NCBI GenBank assembly: GCA_007258455.2
Contig: VDFB02270651.1
Coordinates: 702,795,360 to 702,859,359, forward strand
Direction: 5' to 3'
Source: Sequoia sempervirens
Taxonomy: Eukaryota; Streptophyta; Pinopsida; Cupressales; Cupressaceae
DNA length: 64,000 nucleotides
Both the position numbers and the translations under genes were made by a program. Positions within the stretch are counted from its first letter, which is position 1. Every line of letters begins with the position of its first letter. Below, one piece after another: positions 1 through 10,490 of the stretch. The notes below the pieces were generated by a model. That model worked only from the letters and a program-made list of their open reading frames with translations, did not search any database and had not been told where the DNA came from.

Positions 1-1420
1 TATTTTCTTATTTCAATGGTCATAGCTCTTCAACATGTTTGTTGACTATTCTTAACCAGATCTTCAATTAATAATATTCATTCACTTCATTCTTCTATGT
101 TCCTCTTATTTACTTCATGCTACATATTCTAATTTCGTAAAAAAATTATTTGAATGATAAAACCTTCCTACCTTTTTCTATTCCTCACTCACTCTTGAAT
201 GATAAAACTTTCCACACATAACATCTCATGGAATGAATTCTCTTATATATCTTGTCTTGTCATGAGACACAACCCTTCATCGTGCCCTTGTGAATTTTTG
301 TTAAAAATAATCTTTATTTAATCAACTAATTTATTTATAATGTTAAAAGTGCTTCATAATATATCTTCTATTCATTCTCTTATTGATATTTGATTCAATC
401 CTTTATTTATTTTGATTTATTTCATCATTTATATATGATTCATTTCATTATTGATATATCTTTCATTGCTCCACTCACACACTTCATCTTTTATCCACTC
501 TTCTCAATCCGATTTTAATTGGTCTTAGAACATTGATTAGTGTCCTTTGGCCTTTTTATATCATATAATTTCTTCTATTGTCAAAGTACTCTCCTCACCT
601 TTGACATCAATCAAAATATTCTAACAATCTCTCATACTCTTTTGACATCAATGACAATCAATTCCAACAAGATAAAATGGGTCCCCATTTTAATAAGAGG
701 GGAAATACAAAGTAAATTTTTGATGCAATGGAATAGTTGATCATCTCTAAAATTGACAATGTGTACAATGTTTTAAAGTTGTTAGTATGATAGCTTGAGA
801 ATATTACACTATTGTATAAACATATAAACTAGTGGTAGAAATTGCTTCAAAAAGGAACTCTATAAAGGATATAATTCCATGACATGGACATATGGCACCT
901 CAATGCTCCTTGATGATATTGGTAGGATTGATACATGCTTTCTATTGTGATATTGATGGAATGTAAATATAGTGCAAGGAAAATGGGCTACTTAGATTAG
1001 TTTGATGTGATTCAAAAGATACCTATCTAATGGTTGAAGTGAAGAAATATTAAAGAACAAGATGCATTTTGAGTATTTTAGCAAATATTACCATTTAGGG
1101 GGTTGATTTAATCTTAGATGTGTATATTCATAGCATGAAGTTTCAAAATTTTAAATTGTTGACACTCTTTTGCTTTTGATAACTGGTATAAATATCTATG
1201 TAATGTTCATTGGAAGGAAATTTTTGGTGGATAATAAAAATAGACATGTTTAATACTTAGGCCTTTAAGGAAAAGGATTGTATTTCATTATGTTCATTTA
1301 ATTAAGCAAAGGAAAACTATAGAATTTTAAATTTCCATGTTGTGTAAATGAAATTGATGTATTCTAATACAATATCTTGTCTCACTATACCTATTGATGA
1401 TTTTCCTCTACCATATCCAT
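1..1420. other. Unassigned AT-rich flank
   Basis: AT-rich sequence with no recognisable gene or repeat. Short open frames (540-740 for example) show no known motif. It is the left flank of element A1 and ends in TCCAT (1416-1420), which nearly matches TCCAC just after A1 at 9514-9518. Confidence 0.6.
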
Positions 1421-2662
1421 TGTAAGAGAGGGGGACCACCACGTGCAAGGCCCCAAGTCATGGAGGGTCAAGATGCGGAAGGCTGCCCTAACTTACCTCA
1501 ACTTAATGCGGTGTTAGGAAATGCGGGACGAGAATGATGAGGACTATGAAGTCCTTAAATCACCCTACAGACTTGAAATCCAAGATGGGGCTAGGTGAGC
1601 CGGTTTTCAGGTTCAACACTACGCCTCAAGAAGCTCTCTGTCTGAGAATGGAAGCGCAGTCTTGGGATGACAACGTGCCATGCTGGAATCTCTCAAGTGC
1701 GCTGGGGTCTGTACAACTAGAAAATTAAAGAGACAAGGTCAAACCTAGGAAAACAAGCTAACAACCTAGCTAACTACCATTGAAGGGCCAAAACAATAAT
1801 ATTAAGTAGACAAAATATTCTTTAATGTGATAAAGTAAAAATGCAAGAGTTAGGGTGGCAAGAATGATCTCACAAAGGAATTTGTTTTCCAGCTAGCTCC
1901 CAAAAGCATGCCCACCTACACACAAAGAGGAGGAAAAATGTTGGGTGGCTGTATAGTGGCCTGCCTCAGTCAGACCCCTATTTAGGTTTTTCCACCTCCA
2001 TGGAAAACCAAGAATGTGAGTATGATAAAAAAAGTACTGTAATGAAGAACACTAAAACACTACAAAACAGTAAATGTGCTTACTCAACCAAGTAATAGAG
2101 CAGAGGAATGGGAAGCTTACCACCTCCACCACTCAAGGCTAATGGGGGAGTGAATGAGAGTACTTGAGCCTCTATTGCAGTGGTGTTGTCCCAAACTTTC
2201 TCTACTGAAGTGGTGGAGTGAAGTTGTTGCTGCAATGAAGTGTGAGAGTGTTGCTAGAAATGCTTGGAATGCTTAGAAGTGAGTACAAGAGTGTGAAGGT
2301 TAGCTTGTGTAGATATTTTAGAAGATGAAATGCTTGTTGGCATGAATTTGAAGGGGAGATGAAGAAAACAACAATATTCGGGTCGGTTGGCCGAAGAGGG
2401 TGTTACCAATCAACTTCCAATGAGAAGTGTATCACCTCTGCAGCTCTAGCCACATGAATCTACTTGGGACGTAAGCCCATCGTGCGAATGTCTACACACC
2501 TCACGGGTGTCCCCAACAAAATTCCTCTATGGAAACTCAAAACAGGTGCTAAGTGGGATGGAAGCAGTGGGCTTAGGTCTAATTAAGCCTCTGAGCTTGG
2601 TTTTCTAAAGTGGAGAAGGGAAAAAGGGGAATTTGCATAAGGGGTGAAAATTCACACATACA
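1421..2662 (-). repeat. 3' LTR of A1
   Basis: About 1242 bp. It aligns by eye along its whole length with the LTRs at 6476-9513 (insertion excluded), 31933-33198, 48285-49325, 53729-54981 and 60643-61898. On the minus strand it begins at 2662 next to a polypurine tract and ends ...CTCTTACA at 1421. Its outer edge carries half of the probable target duplication. Frames within it such as 1534-1728 recur in other LTR copies and are not genes. Confidence 0.88.
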
Positions 2663-2677
2663 TTTTTCCCCCACTTT
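2663..2677 (-). promoter_or_regulatory. Polypurine tract of A1
   Basis: On the minus strand this reads AAAGTGGGGGAAAAA directly before the 3' LTR. The same tract precedes the 3' LTRs of A2 and A3, as expected for the plus-strand primer site of an LTR retrotransposon. Confidence 0.75.
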
Positions 2678-2859
2678 AGCAAGCATGAATACTGATGAGT
2701 GCTCGGTAAATTAGATTGAAGAAGAGTAAGGTAAGAAATGTATACTTGAACTATTGAGGAAGTAGACCATGATCTGATGAACTTGAAGGTGTAGGGAAAG
2801 TGAAGGACTTCATAGCTTCTCAAAACTATGAAGTTGAAGAAAGAAAGTGTCTTACAGGC

Positions 2860-3330
2860 CCATGGACCTACAAGGAGGCAACCCCCAAGATATCTTGCAT
2901 GAAGGAAGCCTCATAAAGTGAGCACCTCATAGGCCCGTAGATTTCCAAGGAAGGTGTCCCCCAATAACTCTCACATGGAGGATACCTGGGAAGCGTCCCC
3001 TAAGATCTCTCACATGGAGGAAGCTAGAAAAGCGCTTTATAGACCCAGACTCGCAGACCTGTAGGGAAGGTAACCCCCAAGATCTCTCGCATGGAGGAAA
3101 CTCAAGAAAGCACCCTAGAGACCTGCAAACCTGTAGGGGAGCCACCCCCAAGATCTCTCGCATGGAGGAAGCTCAAAGGAAGCACCCTAAAAGCTCTTAG
3201 ACCTGTAGGGAGGTATCCCCCAAGATCTCTCGCATGGAGGAAGCTCAAAGGAAGCACCCTAAAAGCTCTTAGACCTGTAGGGAGGTATCCCCCAAGATAT
3301 CTCACATGGAGGAAACCTAGGAAAGTAGAC
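2860..3330 (-). repeat. Tandem repeats in the non-coding tail of A1
   Basis: Repeated units built around GAGAGATCTTGGGGG followed by a CCTACAGGTCT-type segment (minus-strand reading). Two neighbouring 72-bp units (starting near 3151 and 3223) are almost identical. Because 72 is a multiple of three, the repeats create spurious repetitive open frames on both strands (for example 3091-3366). Diverged versions occur at the same place in A2 and A3, so the array belongs to the family's 3' tail. Confidence 0.8.
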
Positions 3331-3784
3331 TCTACAAAGTCAGGAAGCGGCCATGTAGGCAAGTAAGTGGACAATCGCATAGACCATTGAAAATTTGGAA
3401 GACTTTCAAAGGGGTCCCTTGGGGACTCGTCATGAAGAGGAGGTCCACTCAAGGGATGCACAGTTCAAAAGTAGATGTTTTCTTTCTCAGAACGATCCAT
3501 CATCAAGGGATCCTTTTGAAAGATGTTCACTTCATCAAGGAATTCGAAAGGAAGAATAGGCCCCCACGCGAGGGGAAATTCAAAGCTATCCCGCTTTGGA
3601 GGAAGGTTTTCAAATCCTTTCTTTATGAACCCATGATGAAGGAAACATATTCTGTTAGGGCACCAAGTTGAGAATACGATTCTAAAGAAAGATTTTCGAG
3701 AAAAGATTTGTTGGTGACGAATGCGTTTTCTAAAAATTGAAATGTTGAAGGAAGGCGTTGTCATACGAGAGGGACAACTCAAGG

Positions 3785-3838
3785 AAAGAAGAGAGAAAGA
3801 GAAAGAGAAAGAGAAAGAGAAAGAAAAACAAAAAAAAG
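3785..3838. repeat. GAGAAA-type purine microsatellite
   Basis: A GAGAAA hexamer repeated with minor variants. A looser version lies at the matching place in A2 (34262-34312) and only a remnant in A3 near 59487-59520. It makes a Phe/Ser-rich shadow frame on the minus strand that should not be annotated. Confidence 0.85.
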
Positions 3839-4217
3839 GACACATGGGGATCTAGTTTAGTGGGGTCAAATCTGTCCATGCTCATATAAATGATAGGTAA
3901 CCGTGATGCAAGGTGAAATATCCTCAATCCCCAACCAGATCAAGAAGAATGCATAGAAAACAAAGAAAAAATTAAAAAATGGGTCAACATGGAAGGGAAG
4001 CTTAAATGCCCCCAATGCTTTGCATCATCCCCAATTTATCGAAAATCAAGCACAAACATGGAAGAATGATGATACAAATAGAAGAAGGTTTATGACACAA
4101 AAACCACACTAGTATCCAAGCACCAATAGGGGTGACAAGGGTCATCCAGGAACACATAACACAATCACAGGGGGATACATCACAAAACACACACACACAA
4201 GATCAAGAAGAGGCCTC

Positions 4218-5450
4218 CTAACACTGATTGACCAAGAGGTCATCTACTTCCCACTCTCGATCATCATAGTGGGAAGGAGGACGAGCCTGCAGTGGTGGGA
4301 TGTTAAGAGGAGGAGCATCCGACCCTCCCGCAACAAGGGCTAAGAAAGAAGCCCCCACAAGGTCTTCTTTTCCAAGCTCTTGTGGAGGTAGGGTCAGCGA
4401 TTTTGCAAAGATTGCTGACAAGGCCAAAACTTCATCCATGGAGTTAAACATGCACCCTAGAGGAGTGTCATGTTTAACTTTAGTGGACAAGGTAGGATGC
4501 ACATGAGATTCACTGCTAGGTTCGCTGAATGACTCAAGAGCGGCGACGAACTCAGGGGAAGTTGGGACTGGTTGTGTTACTAGGACAAAACAAGTCATCA
4601 TGGGACCACCTTTTGAAGAAGGTGGGATCCTCTTACATCCTTCCCTACTAGAAGGACCACACTCCACCTTTCACTTCATCGGAGGAGATGAACTCCCCAT
4701 AGACGAGGCTAGAGGTGTGGAGGAAGAGGAGGAAAGGACCGTAGTGGATACAAATGAGGTATTAATCATATCCATGGGCTTTGGAAAAGGTTGGATATTT
4801 GGAATGAACATCAGCAAAGGAGGCTCCACCGAAGGAGTGATGAACAACTGCACCCCCTTGAGGTTAGGTGCATTCGCACTTGCAGTGGAAGCTAGGAGCA
4901 ACACAAAACTAGAATGAAGAGAACCAAAAGGAAGGGGAGAGGAAGACATTGCAGGAGGCCTTGGAGTAGGGGTGGTCATCTCTTCCTCCTTCCTTTGCGA
5001 GGAAACATATTTAGCCAAAAGATCCTTTCGCCAACGCTTGCGCTCGCATGCAAGGTGGTTTCTATGACTCTTTGAGTTGGAGGCCGAAGGTTGTGAAGGA
5101 ATGAAAGGATTTTTCTCAACCATGGGAATGTCCACTACGACCGTCTCTGGCAGAGGAATGGGTTCCTGAATGAGAGTAGGAGGAATAGATTGAGAGGCAG
5201 TGGGGGGAGTTAGCTCAAGAGCCTCGATAACGAGCCTCTTCTCTTTCACTGCTTTAGGAGCAAGAGCAGTAGGAGGCTGCAGAGGTCGATACAAAGAGGA
5301 CTCTCCATGGGAGACCTTCTTCCCATTATACTGAATAGGTCTAGGCTCTATCAACAGGACATGAAGTTCGAATGCAAGATGCTTAGGCTTTCGCCAAGTG
5401 GGCACCATAGGGTTCTCCCACAAGCACAGAGCAGAATCCGGTGGTACCAC
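4218..5450 (-). pseudogene. Family-A ORF2 (A1 copy), function unknown
   Basis: One reading frame of about 411 codons with a single internal stop (4668-4670). It is in frame with the protease upstream (5631-6143), so the two were probably one polyprotein. The product is rich in Pro, Ser and Thr, with a basic patch in the middle (RKRWRKDLLAKY, near residue 140) and a better-kept C-terminal part containing CMFNSMDEVLALS, then DAPPLNIPPLQA, ending EVDDLLVNQC. The same C-terminus occurs in A2 (34739-35083) and A3 (58708-59091). It lies where pol would lie in an autonomous Ty3 element but has no RT, RNase H or integrase motif. I do not recognise the family. It could be a Gag extension, an envelope-position protein or a captured host segment. 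Confidence 0.6.
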
Positions 5451-5630
5451 AACAAATTGAGAAGAAGTGTCAGACTAACCAACAGAAGAGGAAGAAGGAG
5501 GATACTAGGATTGCTTCTCTTCTTTCTTCCTATGTGCCTCAACGACATCATTGTCGACTTTTAAGCAAGCCCTATGTGAAATAGCATAAGGCGACGAAGG
5601 GTATCTCACTTTTAGCCTTAGGTTCCCTTT

Positions 5631-6143
5631 CTAATAATTTTGATATGTTCGGTGTAGAAGGTGCATCCTAGGTGGGAGAGGACCAACGGGTGCCTGCCAA
5701 GAGTGGTGCAAGGAGTAGCTACAATGAGCAATTGATGGTTTATAACTAGTGTCATGAATTGCATGCACAAAACCCTTGTGGATAAATTTTAAACATTTAT
5801 GCACGACCGAGGTCACCGCGTTCATAGCCACCAACCAAGGGATACCCAACTTCACCCTAAAGAGCTCAAACTCAGGGATAATGTCAAATAGGAGTTTCAC
5901 ATATTTAGGTCCAACCAAGACCGATAGGACAATACTACCCAAAGGAGGCACAAAAATCTCGCCATGTGTGCGGATGGTGCTCATAGGTGTATCATACCCA
6001 TCCTTATGTAGAAAGTTAAGCAACATAATCTCCTTAGTTATTATGTTTACTTGTGACATTGGATCAACGAGAACACCCGCTATGATGTTTCCATTGATCC
6101 ATGTAGAGATATAGAGAGGAGATGACTCCCTGTTAAAACCCAT
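5631..6143 (-). pseudogene. Retropepsin-like protease domain of A1
   Basis: The product contains YISTWINGNIIAGVLVDP followed by a V-N-I-I-T-K-E segment, the pattern of plant Ty3-type aspartic proteases, where an Asp in a D-x-G/x-S turn starts the active site. The usual Gly of that turn is Met here (VLVDPMS), so the enzyme is probably dead. The downstream LGIPWLVAMNAVTSVVHKCL segment is also conserved in A2 and A3. A protease of this kind cuts Gag and Gag-Pol polyproteins during particle maturation. It reads in the same frame as ORF2. Gag, expected upstream, is deleted. Confidence 0.7.
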
Positions 6144-6451
6144 CAGTAAGTCCTATGATGTGAAGGTTATACCAGTACCACTATCAACAGGCTACGCAGA
6201 AGGGATAGGTTGATGCAGGAAGGAGGCCATTACACACACTAGACAATACTTCCATAGAGTCCCTAAAGGTTAAAGGATAAGACCGTGACTTGATTAAGGT
6301 TTCGTTATGCAACACCTTCAGAACCTTCCAACTATGCCAACTAGGGGTCGTAGGTTGGGTTGTAAGGCGATAGCCTCACAACACTCACACCTATAACACT
6401 CCTAGAGTACGAGGAAAGGAATTGTCAGTATCACAAAAATGGAACCAAAAT

Positions 6452-6470
6452 GGTTCACATCGGGTTCACG
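6452..6470 (-). promoter_or_regulatory. Putative primer binding site of A1
   Basis: On the minus strand this reads CGTGAACCCGATGTGAACC, five bases after the 5' LTR end. The intact form in A2 and A3 starts TGGTGAACC, with the TGG typical of sites pairing with a tRNA CCA end. Differences among copies fall mostly at CG dinucleotides. I could not match it to a known tRNA; it is not the initiator-Met site used by the copia elements here. Confidence 0.5.
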
Positions 6471-6915
6471 AAAAATGTAAGAGAGGGAGACCACCACGTG
6501 CAAGGCCCTAGGTCATAGAGGGCCAAGATGTAGAAGGTTTCCCTAACGTACCTCAGCTTAATGCGGTGTTAGGAAATGCAGGACGAGAATGATGAGGACT
6601 ATGAAGTCCTTTAATCACCCTACAAACCCAAAATATAGGATGGGGCTAGGCAAGCTGGTTTTCAGGTTCAACACTATGCCTTAGGAAGCTCTCTGCCTGA
6701 GGATGGAAGCACGGTCTTGGGACAACAATGCGGTGTGCTGGCATCTCTTAAGTGTGTTGGTGTCTGTACGACTAGACAACTAAAGAGACAAGGTCAAACC
6801 TAGGAAAATAAGCTAACAATCCTTCTAACTACCACTAAAGGGCCAAAACAATAATATTAAGTAGATAAAATATTCTTTAATGTGATAAAGTAAAAATGAA
6901 AGAGTTAAGATGGCA

Positions 6916-8677
6916 TGCGACTGCTCTATTCCTCCAGTTTTCTCTTCTCCGCACACTAGAAATTTCTGCAGCAATGCAAAGGAACCTCCGCCATTTCAAC
7001 CCATGAATATGCAGTTGCGTGGCCTTGGTTGCTTGAGGTTAGCATAGGGTAGGCTTGGTAGTGGGGCCTTGAATGAAAGTGGGAAGGGTTTTGTGCTTGA
7101 CTCTTTGCTTTTGTCAACACATCTATAAAATAGTGATCGAGAAATTGAAATGTTGGTGTGCGCTGCTCTAGGGATTTCGACGCTCATAGAAGACCATGTT
7201 TCAAAGCTCTCCGACGCTCACAGAGGTTTTCGTAATAGCGGTCTAGTCGAGTCTCTCACGGCGCACTCAGTGAAGGGATTTTCTAATTGTTCAAACCTTG
7301 AAGGCCATCTCAAGGGAAAATACAATGGGAAACAGTCATATTTCTTAGACGTTAGGGCCCGAGGTATGAATTTTGTGAAGGAAGTTAGGGCCTTGCATTT
7401 GCAGTTTGGATGTGCGAGCAATCCCGACCAGCGGGAAGGGTTAGGGAACAACTTAGTTGAAGCATCTGACGATGGGGGGTCCCATTCAAATTCTCATTAT
7501 GTTGTTTCCCTTGAAAATGACGCTCTTGCCAAATTTTGTCCGCATTTTCCTATCCAACTTTCATAAAAAAAACCATAAGTTTGTTTGGATAATTTGGCTA
7601 TGGATGGGGAAGGTTTTTTGTTTGGACATGCATTGATTTTACGGTTCACAAAGACTTAGCTAAAACTTTGCGATTTGCACGCTTGGGTCTTGGATAAATG
7701 GAAGGACTTTATGGAAGGAGAAATTAGCATCTACCCCTGTGCAAAGGGGTTTTTCATTTTAGAGTTTGATAGAAAGGAAGAAAAGGAGTTGGTGCTAGAA
7801 AACGGCCCCTAGATCCACCAAGGAGATTTTCTGTGTATGAAACCATGGTTTCTTGATTTTGATCTGTGTACAAAAAATTTCACCACTGCCTTTTTGTGGG
7901 TAAAACTTCCGTATCTTCCTATTCAATTTTGGGAACTAGATTGCTTGAGGGCTATTGGAAATAGCCTTGGAAGGTATCACTATTCTTCTGAGGAAACCAT
8001 CAATTATCAAAACTCCACATGTGCTCGAATTTGTGTTGAAATGGACTTCGAGAATGGACTTCTTGCCGAGATTGTGTTGAAGTTGGGGAATAGATGCAGA
8101 AGGCAATCGATTGATTATGAGAAAATTGCTTTCAGGTGTAGGAAATGCTTCTCAACGGAACACTTCTTGTCCCAATGTCAAAGGCATTGTGTTATAGGGA
8201 ACTTCAAACCATCTTGGTGGATTGGGGCTGAATCTCAACATTATATCATTCCCCCCAATCCACCCAAGGACTTCGTTCACCCTTTAGTTTCTCCAAAAAA
8301 ATGTACTACTTCCTCCTCTCCCCCTCCTAGGGATTGTATTCTGGTTTTTCCTAAAAAGGCCTCAGCCTCTGTATCTAAGGGTAGTGAAGGTTCCATGATA
8401 GTAGATGCAACTTCATCAGGTGTAGTTATCCAATCTATGGAAAACAACAATATACCATATGAAATTGAACAAGAATGGATAGAGGTGAGAAGAAAGAAAA
8501 CACCAACAAAAAATAAGCATCCAATGTCATTAAGATCTTCTAAGAAAGTATAAATTTTGGAAATGTAATTTGTTATGTATTTGGGGTTGCAAGTGTTAAC
8601 TCTGAAACATGTAATTTGGTTTTTAAATCAATCAAATGAGTGTATCCTCTCTAATAGAAATTTTCCAAAAAAAATAA
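6916..8677 (+). mobile_element. ORF1-only LINE-like insertion
   Basis: A 1.76 kb insertion in the 5' LTR of A1, bounded by an imperfect direct repeat of about 23 bp and ending in an A-rich tail (8665-8680). Both are marks of target-primed reverse transcription. It holds a 5' leader of about 230 bp, one ORF1-like gene and a short 3' UTR, with no endonuclease or RT. Because leader and ORF1 are both present, ordinary 5' truncation does not explain the missing ORF2. It is either a short non-autonomous LINE derivative or a retrocopy of a host DUF4283/zinc-knuckle gene. Confidence 0.8.
7150..8553 (+). pseudogene. LINE ORF1-like protein (DUF4283-like plus CCHC)
   Basis: A single frame of 468 codons with four in-frame stops in the middle third (7564, 7576, near 7669 and 7813). 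The first 138 codons and the last 238 are fully open. The middle (KGFFILEFDRKEEKELVLENGP, then FLWVKLPYLPIQFW) resembles the DUF4283 fold of plant L1 ORF1 proteins. A zinc knuckle CRKCFSTEHFLSQC (CX2CX4HX4C) is encoded at 8137-8178. The C-terminus is Ser/Lys-rich. ORF1 proteins bind LINE RNA and act as nucleic-acid chaperones. Family knowledge suggests LINE ORF1; a domesticated host relative is the alternative. Confidence 0.75.
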
Positions 8678-9513
8678 AAAATGCAAGAGTTAGGGTGGCA
8701 AGAATGATCTCACAAAGGAATTCGTTTTCCAGCTAGCTCCCAAAAGCATGCCCACCTACACACAAAGAGGATGAATTTTTTTGGATGACTGTATAGTGGC
8801 CTATCTCAATCAGATCCCCGTTTAGGTGTTTCCACCTCCACGGACAACCAAGAAAGCAAGTATGATAAAGAAAGTACTGTAATGAAGAACACTAAAACAA
8901 TACAAAATAATAAATGTGCTTACTCAACCAAGTAATAGAGGAGAGGAATGGGAAGCTTACCAACTCCACCAAAAGCACTCAAGGCTAATGGGGGAGTGAA
9001 TGAGAGTACTTGAGCATCTGTTGCAGTGGTGTTGTCCCAAACTTGCTCTACTAAAGTGGTGGAGTGAAGTTGTTGCTGCAATGAAGTGTGAGAGTGTTGT
9101 TACAAATGCTTGGAATGCCTAGAAGTGAGTATAAGAGTGTGAAGGTTAGCTTGTGTAGAGATTGTAGAAGATGAAATGCTTGTGAAGGAGTGAATTTGAA
9201 GGGGAGATGAAGAAAACATCCATATTTAGGTCGGTTGGCCGAAGAGAGTGTTACCAATCAACTTCCAATAAGAAGTGTAACACCTCTGTAACTCCAACCA
9301 CAAGAATCTACCAAGGACGTAAGCGTGCTGTGTGGATGTTTGTGCGCCACGTTGGTATCCTCGACAGAAATTCCTTTGTCGACACTCAAAACAAGCACCA
9401 AGTGGGATGAAAACAGTGGGATTAGGTGTAATTAAGCCTCCAAACTTGGTTTTCTACAGTGGAGAAGGGAAAAAGGGGAATTTTCATAAGGGCTGCAAAT
9501 TCACTCTTATACA

Positions 9514-10143
9514 TCCACATTAACTAATTTTTATGTTATTTCAAGACTTAGTTCATACATTCAAAATCTTGTAGTCTATAAGTAAAATGACAATCATGCA
9601 TATTGATGCCCCTTTGTATTTACTAAAAACTAATAGTTTTGAATAACATGAAATCTATGTACTATTTTGAATGAAAAAATAAACATCATATTTGACACTT
9701 TTCTTGATAGTTTATGATTTTATTCCTAGTGCTTTGTTTCCCTTTTCCTTCATCTCTAAGTTCAATTCATTGAAGATCATAAGAAGAACTGACTTCTCAA
9801 TCCTGGAGGTCATCTTGCAAATTGCCTCTCATGTTTACAAGGTTTCCCATGTTGGTACAAAGGTGTGTGAAAGTGTAAATTTGGATATCAAGAGTTTTGG
9901 AATACCTAGTGGGAGCTGAAAATATTTTTTATCATGCAAAAGGTCCTCTAGTCCATGCTTTAGAATATCAAAAAAAATTATGAGAAAAATGCCTAAAACT
10001 AGATCATTTGTTTCCACTCATTCTCATATTTTAGTTTTACCTCCGATCATTAGACCACAAATAATATCTATTCAAGCTAATCCACCAACACATATTCCAA
10101 TTGCTACAACAATAATTCATATAAATTTCATAAATTAGAATAG
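9514..10143. other. No recognised feature
   Basis: AT-rich sequence right of A1. The frame at 9692-9919 shows no family motif. The 3' part may be the decayed upstream portion of the gag fragment that follows. Confidence 0.5.
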
Positions 10144-10490
10144 TAGTCCTCTAATTCCTCTTGTTCCTCTAGTCACTTGGGACCCTATTCTTGTCAATGC
10201 CTTGAAATCCCTATTGAAGTTCACTGGGGAAGATTTCAAGACTTCTATAAAACACCTCAAAGATGTGGATATATACACAATACATTTTTTCACAAAATAT
10301 AACACATTAAGATTGTTTATAGTTTCATTCAAAGGAATAGTATTTGATTCGTATCGATCACTAGATTTAAATTCAATTGATTCGTGAGATTAACATGGAG
10401 ATGCCTTTTTTGAGAGATTCAAGGAGAAGGGAGATCAATCTTCATTATTATATTTGTTAATCATCATAAAAAGATCCCCCAAGAAGCAAT
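10144..10490 (+). pseudogene. Ty3-type gag fragment
   Basis: The translation runs through LKFTGEDFKTSIKHL, SFKGIVFDSYRSLDLNSIDS and, past two stops, DAFFERFKEKGDQSSLLYLL. This is the layout of the plant Ty3 gag core: a glycine-acid motif, a helix pair, the R/Y-SL turn and an F-x-x-F block. Gag forms the capsid of the virus-like particle. It does not resemble the family-A gag and so comes from a different Ty3 lineage. No LTRs or pol were found around it, so it is an isolated relic. Confidence 0.6.

Larger units (their letters stand above)
1421..9513 (-). mobile_element. A1: Ty3-like family-A element, gag deleted
   Basis: Element on the minus strand bounded by two similar LTRs (3' LTR 1421-2662; 5' LTR 6476-9513, split by a LINE insertion). 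Both LTRs start TGTATAAG or a close variant and end CTTACA on the element's own strand. The flanks TCCAT (1416-1420) and TCCAC (9514-9518) match at 4 of 5 bases and are the probable target-site duplication. The internal region is about 3.8 kb against 5.6-5.7 kb in sister copies A2 and A3. The shortage falls between the leader and the protease, so gag is missing. What remains is protease, ORF2 and a repetitive tail. No RT, RNase H or integrase motif was seen. Confidence 0.85.
6476..9513 (-). repeat. 5' LTR of A1, split by a LINE-type insertion
   Basis: LTR sequence occupies 6476-6915 and 8701-9513 and together matches the other family-A LTRs at about 1.25 kb. The outer end is TGTATAAG on the minus strand at 9513. 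The inner end CTCTTACA at 6476 is followed by the primer site. The interruption is flanked by a long direct repeat (6893-6915 and 8678-8700) and lies in LTR sequence that is continuous in the other copies. Confidence 0.85.

Noticed and set aside
3091..3461. Repetitive frames on both strands suggesting a repeat protein
   Set aside because: They are translations of the 72-bp tail repeats, whose period is a multiple of three; the frame is not conserved in A2 or A3.
3465..3845. A 126-codon Phe/Ser-rich frame on the minus strand of the A1 tail
   Set aside because: Its N-terminus is only the translated GAGAAA microsatellite, and the matching region is not open in A3.
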